Origin: CAWUEX02 sp038148375
GTDB lineage: Bacteria; Pseudomonadota; Alphaproteobacteria; Rhodospirillales; Rhodospirillaceae
Length of the DNA: 64,000 nt
Reading direction: 5' to 3'
Assembly (NCBI GenBank): GCA_038148375.1
Contig: JAYQVH010000001.1
Span: 1-64,000, forward strand
The notes under the pieces were generated by a model. The model was not told where the DNA came from. It searched no databases and saw nothing but the letters and a program-made list of their open reading frames with translations. This document shows, in pieces, positions 44,964-54,040 of this stretch (positions are counted from its first letter, which is position 1; every line of letters starts with the position of its first letter). The translations under genes and the position numbers were made by a program.

Positions 44964-45481
44964 ACGCCGTCCCCTAATTCAGTGAAATCCGCTTCAACCT
45001 GGTCGCCGCGAAGTAATCGTATCAGACGCGCAATGAAGGCTAATGTCAGCACCAATGGGCCCGAGGCAAACACCAACTGCGGATATGCCAACGGCGTCGC
45101 ACTCGGGTAGAAGGAAACAGTGCCGCGAATCAAAGTTCCGAATGCGAAGTCCAGGAACGCGAATGTCATGGTCGAAGATATGATCAAGGCCGCCCCTGTA
45201 CAAAAAAGGTCCAGACGCCGCGACATCCGTTTATTGACGTGTTCAGACAACAGGGTGACTCGGATATGTCCACCTTGGGTCAGCGTCCAGCCCGAACCCA
45301 AAAACAATACGAATGCGAGCAGGTATCCCGAGTACTCAATGACGAAGGGCAAGCTAATATTAAAAACGCTGCGTAGAACGATCTCAGAAAGCCCCAGGAC
45401 AAATAAGGCCGCGAGAAGAAATGCGGCCAGCACGGCGGCAGCAAAACACACCCGGTCAATTGCGTTGAGCAACGCCGTCAT
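44960..45481 (-). CDS. dctQ: TRAP transporter small permease (DctQ)
   Basis: 173 residues with four membrane helices. Typical DctQ features: an N-terminal helix, IEYSGYLLAFVLFLGSGWTL and HIRVTLLSEHVNKRMSRRLD. It supports DctM. Overlaps both dctP and dctM by 4 nt, showing translational coupling. Confidence 0.93.
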   Translation of the reverse strand: MTALLNAIDRVCFAAAVLAAFLLAALFVLGLSEIVLRSVFNISLPFVIEYSGYLLAFVLFLGSGWTLTQGGHIRVTLLSEHVNKRMSRRLDLFCTGAALIISSTMTFAFLDFAFGTLIRGTVSFYPSATPLAYPQLVFASGPLVLTLAFIARLIRLLRGDQVEADFTELGDGV

Positions 45482-46488
45482 AGCGCAACCATTTTTCCTG
45501 TCACATTAAGAAACTGCTCAAGAATAGATCTAGATTGCGGCACCTCATCGACAAAACGTTTCCAAATCGGAAGCGCGAGGCGGCGCATACCCGCCATCAA
45601 TAACGCATCGGGCTCTTGCGTAATCATCCCGTTGGACTCAAGCACTTTGAGCTTGGCTAGATCGTCGCGGCGCGCGATGTCCCAGAATTCGGGCTCTACC
45701 TCGCGCGCGAGGGCGTCAATCTTCACGCGCGCATCTTCCGGGAGCTGCTGCCAGCTGCGTTCGCTGAGCATCATAATATTGCAAGACCACGTATGGTTGG
45801 ATCGCATGGTGTAAGTCAGAAATTCCCAGAATTTCTGGGCGGCCGCCGTGGTTGTTGATGTCATGGCTCCGTCCAATGCGCCGGATGCGAGGGCTGGCAC
45901 AACATCAGGGGACGGCATTTGTATTGGTGTCATGCCCAAGCCGACCACGAGATCCGTGGACAACTTGTCGTACGTTCTCATGGTGAGGCCCGCAAAGTCT
46001 TCGACGTTCTTTATCTCGACATCGAAGAAGAAATTTTGATTTGGCCACGGCACTATGTAGAGCGCTCTTATTCCGTGGCGCGCACAGGCCGCTTCGACCG
46101 CTGGGCGCATTAAACCGTACAGAACCGCCAATTCGTCCATGTTGTCGACGAGATAGGGCAGCGATTCCATGCTCATGATGGGTTCCGTGCCAACCTGATG
46201 AAATCCTGCGGTATCCGCCATATCGACGATACCCTCCTCAACGGCACGAATCGTCTCAGGTCCTTTGATACCCAGCACAGCACCCGCATGAACGTGAATG
46301 GTGAGCAGTCCATCGGTGATAGCATTCACCGCTTTGGCGAACCTCTCGGCGTTGGTTACATGATATTCACTGGGTCCCCACGGCATTGAGAGATCCCAAT
46401 GGAGCCCGGTTAAACCGGAATCGCATGACGTGAGCACGGATGCGGAAACAGTGCCTAGAATTGCGCGCCGAGATAGCGGTTTAATCAT
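45478..46488 (-). CDS. dctP: TRAP transporter solute-binding protein (DctP), Tat/lipoprotein-like signal
   Basis: 336 residues. The DctP fold is marked by ERFAKAVNAITDGLLTIHVH, GIVDMADTAGFH, the anion-binding arginine region GLTMRTYDKLSTD and TTAAAQKFWEFLTY, which resembles the family with lactate/2-oxoacid-type substrates, though the substrate is not determined. The N-terminus MIKPLSRRAILGTVSASVLT followed by SCDSG combines a twin-arginine and a lipobox-like LTSC, so it may be a membrane-tethered lipoprotein. Overlaps the cupin gene and dctQ by 4 nt each. Confidence 0.88.
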   Translation of the reverse strand: MIKPLSRRAILGTVSASVLTSCDSGLTGLHWDLSMPWGPSEYHVTNAERFAKAVNAITDGLLTIHVHAGAVLGIKGPETIRAVEEGIVDMADTAGFHQVGTEPIMSMESLPYLVDNMDELAVLYGLMRPAVEAACARHGIRALYIVPWPNQNFFFDVEIKNVEDFAGLTMRTYDKLSTDLVVGLGMTPIQMPSPDVVPALASGALDGAMTSTTTAAAQKFWEFLTYTMRSNHTWSCNIMMLSERSWQQLPEDARVKIDALAREVEPEFWDIARRDDLAKLKVLESNGMITQEPDALLMAGMRRLALPIWKRFVDEVPQSRSILEQFLNVTGKMVAL

Positions 46489-47156
46489 TGGGGAAAGTGT
46501 CCGGTCTTAAGGTAAGCCGTCATCGGCTCAAGAACCTTAAATGTGCGAATATTTTGTGTGGGCCATCGTAGCCAGTCTCCGGTTCGATAGACAGCATGGC
46601 CATCATCGCATTGACCATCGAGAATAAACATCTCCGCGCCAGGTGCTTCCGGAAGCACCTTCAACTCCGCGCCGTTTTCAAGGCGGACAAGCGAAACGGT
46701 CTCCGGGTTTGGTGCCTCCGAATAGAGTGTTAGCCCTTTAAAACCTGGCGCGCGTTCTTGCCAATCCTCTAACACGGTATTGACGGCAACCTTCGTGCGG
46801 TCATCGCCCGGATACTGCCGAAGCTTGACAAACAAGACGCATCCGCCGCGGGAAAAAGGAGCGTGTTCAAAGCCTGCGGGATTTAACAAGTATGAGCCCG
46901 CAGGATAATCGCCGTGCTCGTCCGAAAATATGCCGCTGAGAACAAATATCTCTTCGCCATCTGGGTGAGGATGAGAATGGAACGCGCTATCAAGTTCGTA
47001 TTTCACGACCGACGTGACGCGGCCGCTTTCAACCGGACCAGACAGATCCAATCTCTTCCGCCAGACATTGGGGCTGGGGCTAGCCTGCCAATCCAATTTG
47101 CTCGTCCGCACGACCACAAACTGGTCGAAGTCTTCGTTCAGCGCTCGGTCGGCCAT
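46485..47156 (-). CDS. ChrR-type double cupin protein
   Basis: 223 residues with two cupin domains. The first has HSHPHPDGEEIFVLSGIFSD with the metal-binding histidines and glutamate, and YLLNPAGFEHAPFS. The second (residues 120-215) is weaker. It resembles the C-terminal domain of ChrR anti-sigma factors but lacks the N-terminal zinc anti-sigma domain, so it is likely a metal-binding enzyme or sensor. It overlaps dctP by 4 nt, so it is part of the TRAP operon and may act on the transported compound. Confidence 0.8.
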   Translation of the reverse strand: MADRALNEDFDQFVVVRTSKLDWQASPSPNVWRKRLDLSGPVESGRVTSVVKYELDSAFHSHPHPDGEEIFVLSGIFSDEHGDYPAGSYLLNPAGFEHAPFSRGGCVLFVKLRQYPGDDRTKVAVNTVLEDWQERAPGFKGLTLYSEAPNPETVSLVRLENGAELKVLPEAPGAEMFILDGQCDDGHAVYRTGDWLRWPTQNIRTFKVLEPMTAYLKTGHFPQ

Positions 47157-47162
47157 CAGACT

Positions 47163-47672
47163 CTATTCGCCAATTTGGGTGAGGTCGAGAATGTGAGGAT
47201 CATGATCGCATGCCCGAACAAATTGCAGCAAATCAGATGGCCGAATTGCCGTTGTTTGGGTGTTCACAAGAGGGTGTGCGTTAATGAGATCTGCTGTCAT
47301 CATCGCGGCGTCGAGCACGAGTTGGACTTTTCCGTCGTGATCGTTAATTACGCAGAATGGCGAAACAGACCCCGGTGTGACACCAAGGAAACGCAGGAGG
47401 CGGTCGGATGAGCCGAACGACAAGCGCTTCGACCCAATATGCGTCGGCAAAGCTTTGAGGTTGATTGCGCGATCCCACGGCGCTGTAATCAGCCACATCT
47501 TTTTCTTTGCATCGCACAGAAATAGGTTCTTAACGTGAACGCCCGGCAAATCGCCGACATAAACTTCACCGTCTTCGACAGAGAACACAGCAGGGTGCGT
47601 AACTGTCTCTGTCTCAATTTTAAGTTCCGAGAGACGTTGGAACAGAAATGCTGGAGTTACAGGCGACCGCAT
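47163..47672 (-). CDS. Prolyl-tRNA editing protein (ProX/PrdX, YbaK family)
   Basis: 169-residue trans-editing deacylase of the YbaK/INS family. Features: THPAVFSVEDGEVYVGDLPG, HVKNLFLCDAKKKMWLITAP (with the conserved lysine) and RLLRFLGVTPGSVSPFCVIN. Members clear Ala-tRNA-Pro. It is 2 nt after the AI-2E-family gene and 7 nt before the cupin gene, apparently a chance operon companion. Confidence 0.9.
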   Translation of the reverse strand: MRSPVTPAFLFQRLSELKIETETVTHPAVFSVEDGEVYVGDLPGVHVKNLFLCDAKKKMWLITAPWDRAINLKALPTHIGSKRLSFGSSDRLLRFLGVTPGSVSPFCVINDHDGKVQLVLDAAMMTADLINAHPLVNTQTTAIRPSDLLQFVRACDHDPHILDLTQIGE

Positions 47673-47674
47673 TC

Positions 47675-48760
47675 TTAACTGCTGGCGCCGGGACCAACCT
47701 CCATCTCAAGGTTTTCTGGCGCTCTAGGCCAAGCGCGGATAACGGCCTGAACGACGACCGCAAGTGGTATCGCAAAGAACACGCCCCAGAACCCCCAAAT
47801 TCCGCCAAAAAACAAGATCGCGACGATGATTGCGACGGGGTGAATGTCGACAACTTCTGAAAAGACAAATGGAACCAGAACATTGCCGTCTAGCGCCTGG
47901 ATCACGCCGTAGGCGATGATCGCAACCCAGGCGTCCGGACCGAATCCCCATTGAAGAAACGCCACAACCGCAACCGGCAGGGTTACGACAGCAGCGCCGA
48001 TGTAAGGAATCAAAACGGAGAAACCGGTAATTACTGCAAGCAGCAGTGCGTATTGAAGGCCGATGAACTTGAACGTGATGTATGTAACAACCGCGACGAT
48101 GAGAATCTCGAGTGCCTTACCGCCGACGTAATTTTGCAATTGACTGTGCACCTCGAACCACACTTGTCCTGCCAACTCGCGATCACGAGGCAGGAATGTG
48201 GTCAGCCATTCAACGATCTTGTCTTTGTCTTTGATCAGGAAGAAGACCATTAGAGGGACGATGATCAAGTAGACAATCCAGGTCATAAGACCGACAACGG
48301 TTCCGCCAAGCGAGCCGACGAGCGACTGGGAGAAATCGAGCACCTCGGTCTGAAGTTGATTCATGATCTGATCGGCCTGGACAGGCGTAATCAGCGCCGG
48401 ATACCTGTCGGGTAGATGGCTGACCGAGTCCTGTAAACTGGACAGGAATTCAGGCGCTTGTCGCGTAAGCTGCGTAAGCTGACGAATCAAAAGCGGAATC
48501 AGGCCAAATACAATGGCCAGAGTCACCATTACGAATACGACGAAGGCTAGCGTAATTGAAAGCCAGGGGGAGACTCCGAAATTTTCCAGCCTATCGATGA
48601 AAACCTGAAGCAGGTATGCGAGGACGACAGCGGCGAGGAACGGCGCCAAAATGTCGGCAGTAAAAACCAGAGCGACCGTGACAAACGTCAGCAACAAAAT
48701 CAGCAGCGTCAACTGCGGATTGTCCGAGATCGTTCTAAACCAATTGCGAATGATATCCAT
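47675..48760 (-). CDS. AI-2E family (PerM/TqsA-like) membrane transporter
   Basis: 361 residues with about eight hydrophobic helices. The family pattern is clear: N-terminal LLLTFVTVALVFTADILAPF and LAAVVLAYLLQ, a polar periplasmic or cytoplasmic mid-domain, then YIGAAVVTLPVAVVAFLQWG and FFGGIWGFWGVFFAIPLAVV. Members export signalling molecules, sodium or other small solutes; the substrate here is unknown. First gene of the run leading into the TRAP operon. Confidence 0.9.
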   Translation of the reverse strand: MDIIRNWFRTISDNPQLTLLILLLTFVTVALVFTADILAPFLAAVVLAYLLQVFIDRLENFGVSPWLSITLAFVVFVMVTLAIVFGLIPLLIRQLTQLTRQAPEFLSSLQDSVSHLPDRYPALITPVQADQIMNQLQTEVLDFSQSLVGSLGGTVVGLMTWIVYLIIVPLMVFFLIKDKDKIVEWLTTFLPRDRELAGQVWFEVHSQLQNYVGGKALEILIVAVVTYITFKFIGLQYALLLAVITGFSVLIPYIGAAVVTLPVAVVAFLQWGFGPDAWVAIIAYGVIQALDGNVLVPFVFSEVVDIHPVAIIVAILFFGGIWGFWGVFFAIPLAVVVQAVIRAWPRAPENLEMEVGPGASS

Positions 48761-48892
48761 ATCGTAACTTGCGAGTAATAAGTTTAAAGGCAGCCTAATG
48801 CGAGATCACGCTGTTGTCTTGGGATTGTTTATTCTGTTCACCTATGACGGCAATCGCCGCCTTCTCCTAGCGTTCCACGACCTAGATGCGGT

Positions 48893-50755
48893 TCAATTGG
48901 GCAGCTGCCCCACCCAGGTGACGATATCCCCGGTTACGCGCGCCTCATATCCATCAAAACCATATGAAGCGCCCGATGGGCCGCCATAAAAAATATACTT
49001 GGCGGAGGCACCTGCTGCTCCGGTAAACGTAATCAGGAAGGCGTTCTGCATAAATGGATCACGAGAGCCGCCGAGCGCGAAAACCGGCAATTTAATCTTG
49101 GAGATCAGCTTCGTATGTTCTGCCCGGGAGTTAGGGCCCCAGTAACTTAAGAACGCATCCGCGTAGTAGTACGTAAATGCCGATCCGGGCGGTGGAAGAT
49201 ACATCGGCTGACGTGGATCGTCAGGGTACCCAGCGCGCGGAAAAGGATAATCGATAAGGTGTGTTCGCCCGTCCCCGGCGTTCACAGCTTCCTGGGCTTC
49301 GAGCACAGCCCGCGCATAAAGGTCGTTTCCCATTCCATCTCGCGCCAATCTTGGCATGTCTGGCGTAGGTGACAGGTAAACAAGCGCATCCACACGTGAG
49401 TCTCCCGTCTCTTCAACGTAATAGGACCACCACAAACCACCGGCGCCATGCCCCACCCCAATGAGTCTATCGAACCCGCGAATTGACAGTTCATCGATCC
49501 AAACGCCGATGTCCGGCGCGACGGACTCAAGTGTGCCTCGAACTATGCCTCGGAAACCGGACGACCTGTGTTGAATCGCAACCGCTGCGAATCCTGCTTG
49601 GGCGAGACGGACACCTAGCCAGTGAGGAACAGACCGCATGATATCGCTGGTCCAACCGTGAAGGATAACGAATGTGGGCCGGTCCGAACCGACGCCATCC
49701 GCAGGCTGGTACAGCACCCCAGACATCGCCGAACCATCTTCTGCGACCGCATCCAATATTTCAGTCCTGATATTCGGTTGAGGTGGGAGCCCGACATCAC
49801 TTAACCAAGCGACCGTGTCTGCCACAACTTCATCGCGCGCCCCTTCGAACAGGCGCCCGACGCCCGGATACGACTTGATATTCACCCGCGGACTGATGAA
49901 AGCGACGGCTTGGAGCTCTTCCAAACGACCTTTCGGAACGAGCGGGTCTTCGGCACCGGCCAACATCAGCATTGGCCGGTCAATGCCAGCAATGTTTGCT
50001 GACAACGACGTTTTTGCCGTCGGGCCAAACCAATCGAGAAAACTTGTAGGAATAAAAATGAGCCCGTCACCGAGATCAATAAACGGTTGCCGCCCACCCT
50101 CTTCGACTGCCCGAGCAGCTTCGTCGACTGTTTGCCAGTAAATATCTTCGCCGACCCTCTGACGCCAGTTGTCAGCCATGTTTTGCGTCGGCGAATAATG
50201 CACCATCGCTTTTACACGGGGATCGTCATTCTCGACCATATATCGCGACATGCGCAGAGACCCCAAACCCGCGCCAACAAGAATTATGTCTTCAAATCCA
50301 CGCCCGGAAAGTACGTCTATCCCACCACGGATATCTTCGATAACTTCATCGAAGCGCGTAAACGCGTAACGTGTGGCGTGCCGGGTCTCAATCGACAAAT
50401 TTGTATATCCGGCGCGCGCCAAGCCATTGGCAGAATACCTTGCGGCACTATTGGCACGCACGGGGGAGCCGCCTGGACCTCCATGTAAATGTAAGATGGC
50501 AGGGCCATGGATATTCATACCCGTTGCTGGGTACGTAAACAGCGAGGGCAGCTCAACACCATCACTGGCCTTGAACGAAACGACCTCTTCTACGATACCC
50601 TCAGCAGATCTGACGGGTAGACTGAGGACCATGACCAAAGCCAGAAAGCCGGCTACGGGTATATAGGTCCGGACCAGTGATGAAATGCTGACGGCAATCA
50701 TCGACCTAAACTGCGTGAATGAAGGCATGTGTAACGGTGGCGTTATGATAATCAT
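48893..50755 (-). CDS. Exported protein with two alpha/beta-hydrolase domains lacking catalytic residues
   Basis: Up to 620 residues; start uncertain (ATGs at 50755, 50728 and 50701). A signal sequence (GFLALVMVLSLPVRSAEG) is followed by two homologous halves. Half 1: ILHLHGGPGGSP, elbow LVGAGLGSLRM, acid loop AGAEDPLVP, end YPGVGRLFEG. Half 2: VILHGWTSDIMRS, elbow GVGHGAGGLW, GGSRDPFMQ, end YGGPSGASYG. The elbows GAGLG and GHGAG have glycine where the nucleophile should be, and both histidine positions are lost. Both halves share the phrase YSPTQNM / LSPTPDM after the elbow. So this is a tandem duplication, likely a binding protein or non-classical enzyme. Confidence 0.8.
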   Translation of the reverse strand: MIIITPPLHMPSFTQFRSMIAVSISSLVRTYIPVAGFLALVMVLSLPVRSAEGIVEEVVSFKASDGVELPSLFTYPATGMNIHGPAILHLHGGPGGSPVRANSAARYSANGLARAGYTNLSIETRHATRYAFTRFDEVIEDIRGGIDVLSGRGFEDIILVGAGLGSLRMSRYMVENDDPRVKAMVHYSPTQNMADNWRQRVGEDIYWQTVDEAARAVEEGGRQPFIDLGDGLIFIPTSFLDWFGPTAKTSLSANIAGIDRPMLMLAGAEDPLVPKGRLEELQAVAFISPRVNIKSYPGVGRLFEGARDEVVADTVAWLSDVGLPPQPNIRTEILDAVAEDGSAMSGVLYQPADGVGSDRPTFVILHGWTSDIMRSVPHWLGVRLAQAGFAAVAIQHRSSGFRGIVRGTLESVAPDIGVWIDELSIRGFDRLIGVGHGAGGLWWSYYVEETGDSRVDALVYLSPTPDMPRLARDGMGNDLYARAVLEAQEAVNAGDGRTHLIDYPFPRAGYPDDPRQPMYLPPPGSAFTYYYADAFLSYWGPNSRAEHTKLISKIKLPVFALGGSRDPFMQNAFLITFTGAAGASAKYIFYGGPSGASYGFDGYEARVTGDIVTWVGQLPN

Positions 50756-50795
50756 CTCTGCCAGCGCACGCCACGGCTAACAGGCGCATGACATC

Positions 50796-52805
50796 ATGAC
50801 TTCGTCACCCAATTTTAACGGCAAGCGCCCCCGAAAAGCGGAATTGCGCTGGAGCGAGAGCGGCGTTCCCCATTCGGTGCGGTATAATGACACCTATTTC
50901 GACCGAGAAGATGGCTTGGCGGAATCGCGTCATGTATTCATCAATGGCTGCAATTTGAGAGAAGAATGGCGAGGTGCCCAGACTTTCGTCATCGGCGAAT
51001 TGGGCTTTGGAACCAGTCTCAACTTTGTTTCAGCCTGGGACGCCTGGCGCCAATCTTCGGAAGCGTGGCAACGGCTTCATTACATCGCTGTCGAAGAGGC
51101 ACCTCTCAGCCCTCAGGAGATTTCACGAACGCTATCAGTATGGCCAGAGCTACGTGAATATGCCGACCTTTTACTGACCACCTACAAAAATCCGCGGCTC
51201 GGCTTTCAACGCCTTTGGTTCGATCAGGAGCGTATCTGCCTGACGTTATTGCACGGCGACGTCCAAGACATGCTTCGCGAATGCGTGGCTTCTGTCGATG
51301 CATGGTTTCTCGACGGGTTTGCCCCTGACCGCAATCCGGAAATGTGGACTCAGAGGGTTATTGAGACGATTGCCAGTCTTTCAAGGCCTGGCGCGTCGTT
51401 GGCGACCTATACTGTTTCCGGCATCATCCGGAGAAGGTTGGCCAATGTTGGATTCGATGTCCGTAAACGAGCCGGGTTCGGTTCCAAGAGAGAAGTGTTA
51501 GCCGCTCGTCTCAAGACGGACGCCTCTCAACAGACAAGGCAAGACGACCGTCCCTGGTTTTCACGGCCCAGTGTAACAAAAAAATCCGCCGCGCGAATTG
51601 CGGTCGTTGGCGCTGGAATCGCGGGAGCCTGCGTGGCCGCTGCCTTCAGAAGAAGAAATCAGTCGTTCACACTTGTTGAACGGAACACTGAAGCCGGCAG
51701 CGAAACTTCTGCAACCCCTTCAGCCATTCTGTCGCCGCGGCTTACGGCGAATCCAAGCCCCGATTCAACGTTTTATATTCATGCATGGTCATATGCGGTC
51801 GACCTCTACTCGAACTCACAGATTCAATCCGACAATACGGTGTTCCGCCAAGTCGGCACACTCGTCACCACCGACCCAGAACACCAGGAACAGCATGATC
51901 AAATCTTGGCACAAGAATTTCTTCCCGAGGGATCTCTCAAGCGACTGGACGCGCTGCAAGCCTCATCGGTCAGCGGCATAAAACTTGATCGGGGCGGACT
52001 TTTCTTTCCGGAAGGCGGTTTGATTGACCTCCCAGTCGCCTGCCGCACACTGATTGATAACGCTGAGCGGGTCGTTGATCGCTGGGTTCGCCATGTTATC
52101 CGCGATGGCGCTTGCTGGCGCCTAGTCGATGACGATGGCGCAATTATTACCGTGGCTGATATCGTGGTGATCGCCTGTGGAATGGGCACGAGCGATTTCG
52201 AGCAAACTCTCGCTCTTCCATTGATTGGACGCCTTGGCCAGTTAACCCGCGTTTCGCAGACAGCATTGTCATCGGGCCTACAGTGCGCGCTCACTGGAGG
52301 TGCGACAGTAACGCCTACTGTAGATGATGGGCATTGGATTGGCGCAACATTCGATCATGTTTCAAATTTCGGTGCTGCGCGCCATGCCAAACCGACGGTG
52401 GATGCAGATCGTCGCAACCTAGAAAGTGCAAGGAGGGCGTTTCCGGCGGTCTTTGACGATGCGACCGCGCTTGAGGGACGGAGTTGGGTTGGCGTGAGAT
52501 GCGCCACGCCCGATCACCTACCTGTTGCCGGGCAAATCCCTGATTTTCCGGTCTTCTCAAAAACCTATGCTGACCTGCGGCACGGACGTCACTGGGAGAC
52601 CTATCCTGAAGCGCAGTATCACGATGGACTATATGTTCTGAGCGGTCTGGGCGCCCGCGGAGCAGTTTCGGCTCCGATACTTGCTGAAATGATTGCGAGC
52701 CTCGCCTTGGGAGAGCCGCTTCCCGTGCCCAAGAGTGTCGCGGACACGCTTCACGCTGGGCGGTTTGCTATTCGAAATCTTATTCGTGGTGAAAGAGCAT
52801 ACTAG
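50796..52805 (+). CDS. mnmC: tRNA modification enzyme MnmC (bifunctional)
   Basis: 669 residues; finishes the mnm5 modification at U34 of certain tRNAs. The N-terminal methyltransferase domain (RWSESGVPHSVRYNDTYFD, FVIGELGFGTSLNF, AWFLDGFAPDRNPEMWT) is followed by a C-terminal FAD oxidoreductase domain from about residue 265 (IAVVGAGIAGACVAAAFRRR) ending with SGLGARGAVSAPILAEMIAS. Domain order and length are as in E. coli MnmC. Divergent from the double hydrolase. Last gene before the GC-richer segment. Confidence 0.95.
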   Translation: MTSSPNFNGKRPRKAELRWSESGVPHSVRYNDTYFDREDGLAESRHVFINGCNLREEWRGAQTFVIGELGFGTSLNFVSAWDAWRQSSEAWQRLHYIAVEEAPLSPQEISRTLSVWPELREYADLLLTTYKNPRLGFQRLWFDQERICLTLLHGDVQDMLRECVASVDAWFLDGFAPDRNPEMWTQRVIETIASLSRPGASLATYTVSGIIRRRLANVGFDVRKRAGFGSKREVLAARLKTDASQQTRQDDRPWFSRPSVTKKSAARIAVVGAGIAGACVAAAFRRRNQSFTLVERNTEAGSETSATPSAILSPRLTANPSPDSTFYIHAWSYAVDLYSNSQIQSDNTVFRQVGTLVTTDPEHQEQHDQILAQEFLPEGSLKRLDALQASSVSGIKLDRGGLFFPEGGLIDLPVACRTLIDNAERVVDRWVRHVIRDGACWRLVDDDGAIITVADIVVIACGMGTSDFEQTLALPLIGRLGQLTRVSQTALSSGLQCALTGGATVTPTVDDGHWIGATFDHVSNFGAARHAKPTVDADRRNLESARRAFPAVFDDATALEGRSWVGVRCATPDHLPVAGQIPDFPVFSKTYADLRHGRHWETYPEAQYHDGLYVLSGLGARGAVSAPILAEMIASLALGEPLPVPKSVADTLHAGRFAIRNLIRGERAY

Positions 52806-52919
52806 CTAGTAACGAACACCTCCGGTTTACGCCGTACGCTGGCCTCCAAATGCTACCTCCCGCCCCTCCAAAGACATCACTCGTCAGTGAATATCTAAAG
52901 AAAGACGGGAGGCAACTTG

Positions 52920-52971
52920 AGCTTTCTGTCACCGGGGTAGGAACTGACTCAGGGACAGTGACGAGAAAGCT
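52920..52971. repeat. Imperfect inverted repeat
   Basis: The arms AGCTTTCTGTCAC (52920-52932) and GTGACGAGAAAGCT (52958-52971) pair with a single bulged base around a 25 nt loop. It lies between mnmC and the operators; it could be a weak terminator for mnmC (no T run seen) or a protein site. Confidence 0.5.
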
Positions 52972-53049
52972 TGATCACAGAGGGTACTGAACACGTTTCT
53001 CTGGGTTGGCTTGTCCTTTGGTTGCTGCTGCTCCGTAGTTATCCAATTT

Positions 53050-53066
53050 GTGGGAATATTTCCCAC
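53050..53066. promoter_or_regulatory. Palindromic operator 1 (GTGGGAA-N3-TTCCCAC)
   Basis: 17-bp palindrome with arms GTGGGAA and TTCCCAC around TAT. The same arms recur in operator 2, 66 bp further on. It lies about 120 nt upstream of the DUF6502 start. The binding protein is unknown; DUF6502 itself could be an autoregulator. Confidence 0.75.
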
Positions 53067-53115
53067 GAACAAGCCAACAGTAGTCCAATAAAATCTCACC
53101 GGTCAAGAAAAATAT

Positions 53116-53132
53116 GTGGGAAATTTTCCCAC
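53116..53132. promoter_or_regulatory. Palindromic operator 2 (GTGGGAA-N3-TTCCCAC)
   Basis: Arms identical to operator 1 around ATT; the palindrome extends one base on each side (TGTGGG...CCCACA). The centre is about 57 nt upstream of the DUF6502 ATG, a position where a bound repressor would overlap or sit beside the promoter. Confidence 0.75.
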
Positions 53133-53180
53133 AATGATGTATATGCTGAGGGAGTAGCTTAATTTGCCAGACGGAGGACC

Positions 53181-54038
53181 ATGGCTCAGGCAAATTTACC
53201 GGGTGGCCCGCCTGAGGCTTTAGTTAGCGCGCTTAGCCGCGTATTGCGGCCATTGGTGCGTCTGATGATCGCGAAAGGGATCACCCTGCCTACAGTAACC
53301 AACCTGCTGAAAGAGGCTTATGTCTCCGTTGCAGAGGAAGATTTTCCGGTTCCGGGCAAGCGGCAAACAGATAGCCGAATCAACCTCTTAACGGGGGTTC
53401 ATCGCAAAGATGTTAAACGTCTGCGTGAGGAAAAGCATACCGAGCGGGAGATTCCCGCTGCGGTCGGACTTGGCGCTCAGATCGTCTCGCGCTGGGTCAG
53501 CGACGCTTCGACCACGGACTCAGAAGGCCGGCCTATACCGTTGCCCCGCCAGGCAAAAAGCCCAGACGAACCATCTTTCGACAGCCTGGTGGAAGGCATC
53601 TCCAAGGATGTCCGTCCTCGGGCGGTGCTGGACGAGTGGCTGCGCCTCGGCGTCGCGGTTCTAGATGACAGTGACCGAATTGTGCTCAATCGCCAGGCTT
53701 TCGTGCCCGAAAAGGGATTCGACGAAAAGGCCTTCTATTTTGGCCGCAACATCCATGATCACCTGGCCGCAACGGCTGCAAACCTGACCGAAGAGGGCAA
53801 CCCCCGGCTTGAACGCAGCGTTCATTACAGTGGACTGACCGAGTCGTCGGTTCAAATGTTGGCGGAACAGGCCGAAAAGACCGGCATGGAGTCCATGCTG
53901 GCGCTTAACAAGTTGGCCCGGGAACGGGTCGAAGCGGACAAGGACGACCCGGACGCTAACCAACGCTTCAATTTTGGCTTGTATTTCTACGACGAGGGCC
54001 ACAGCCTGAGTGGTGAAAACAGCGGAGACGGCGATTAG
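53181..54038 (+). CDS. DUF6502 family protein
   Basis: 285 residues, cytoplasmic, function unknown. Starts after a strong GGAGGACC. The family pattern by eye: LSRVLRPLVRLMIAKGITLP, then a helix-turn-helix-like TVTNLLKEAYVSVAEEDFPV, SRINLLTGVHRKDVKRLREE and VSRWVSDASTTDSEGRPIPL, with an acidic C-terminal tail. The N-terminal part resembles a DNA-binding winged helix, so it may regulate the operon. It lies 2 nt before the DUF5666 gene, so the two are likely co-translated. Confidence 0.8.
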   Translation: MAQANLPGGPPEALVSALSRVLRPLVRLMIAKGITLPTVTNLLKEAYVSVAEEDFPVPGKRQTDSRINLLTGVHRKDVKRLREEKHTEREIPAAVGLGAQIVSRWVSDASTTDSEGRPIPLPRQAKSPDEPSFDSLVEGISKDVRPRAVLDEWLRLGVAVLDDSDRIVLNRQAFVPEKGFDEKAFYFGRNIHDHLAATAANLTEEGNPRLERSVHYSGLTESSVQMLAEQAEKTGMESMLALNKLARERVEADKDDPDANQRFNFGLYFYDEGHSLSGENSGDGD

Positions 54039-54040
54039 CC

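Larger units (their letters stand above)
52806..53180. other. 375-nt gene-free region before the DUF6502 gene
   Basis: No convincing gene on either strand. It holds an imperfect inverted repeat (52920-52971), two palindromic operators (53050-53066 and 53116-53132) and a strong ribosome binding site (GGAGG) just before 53181. The T/A-rich stretch around the operators suggests a regulated promoter for the downstream operon. Confidence 0.7.
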
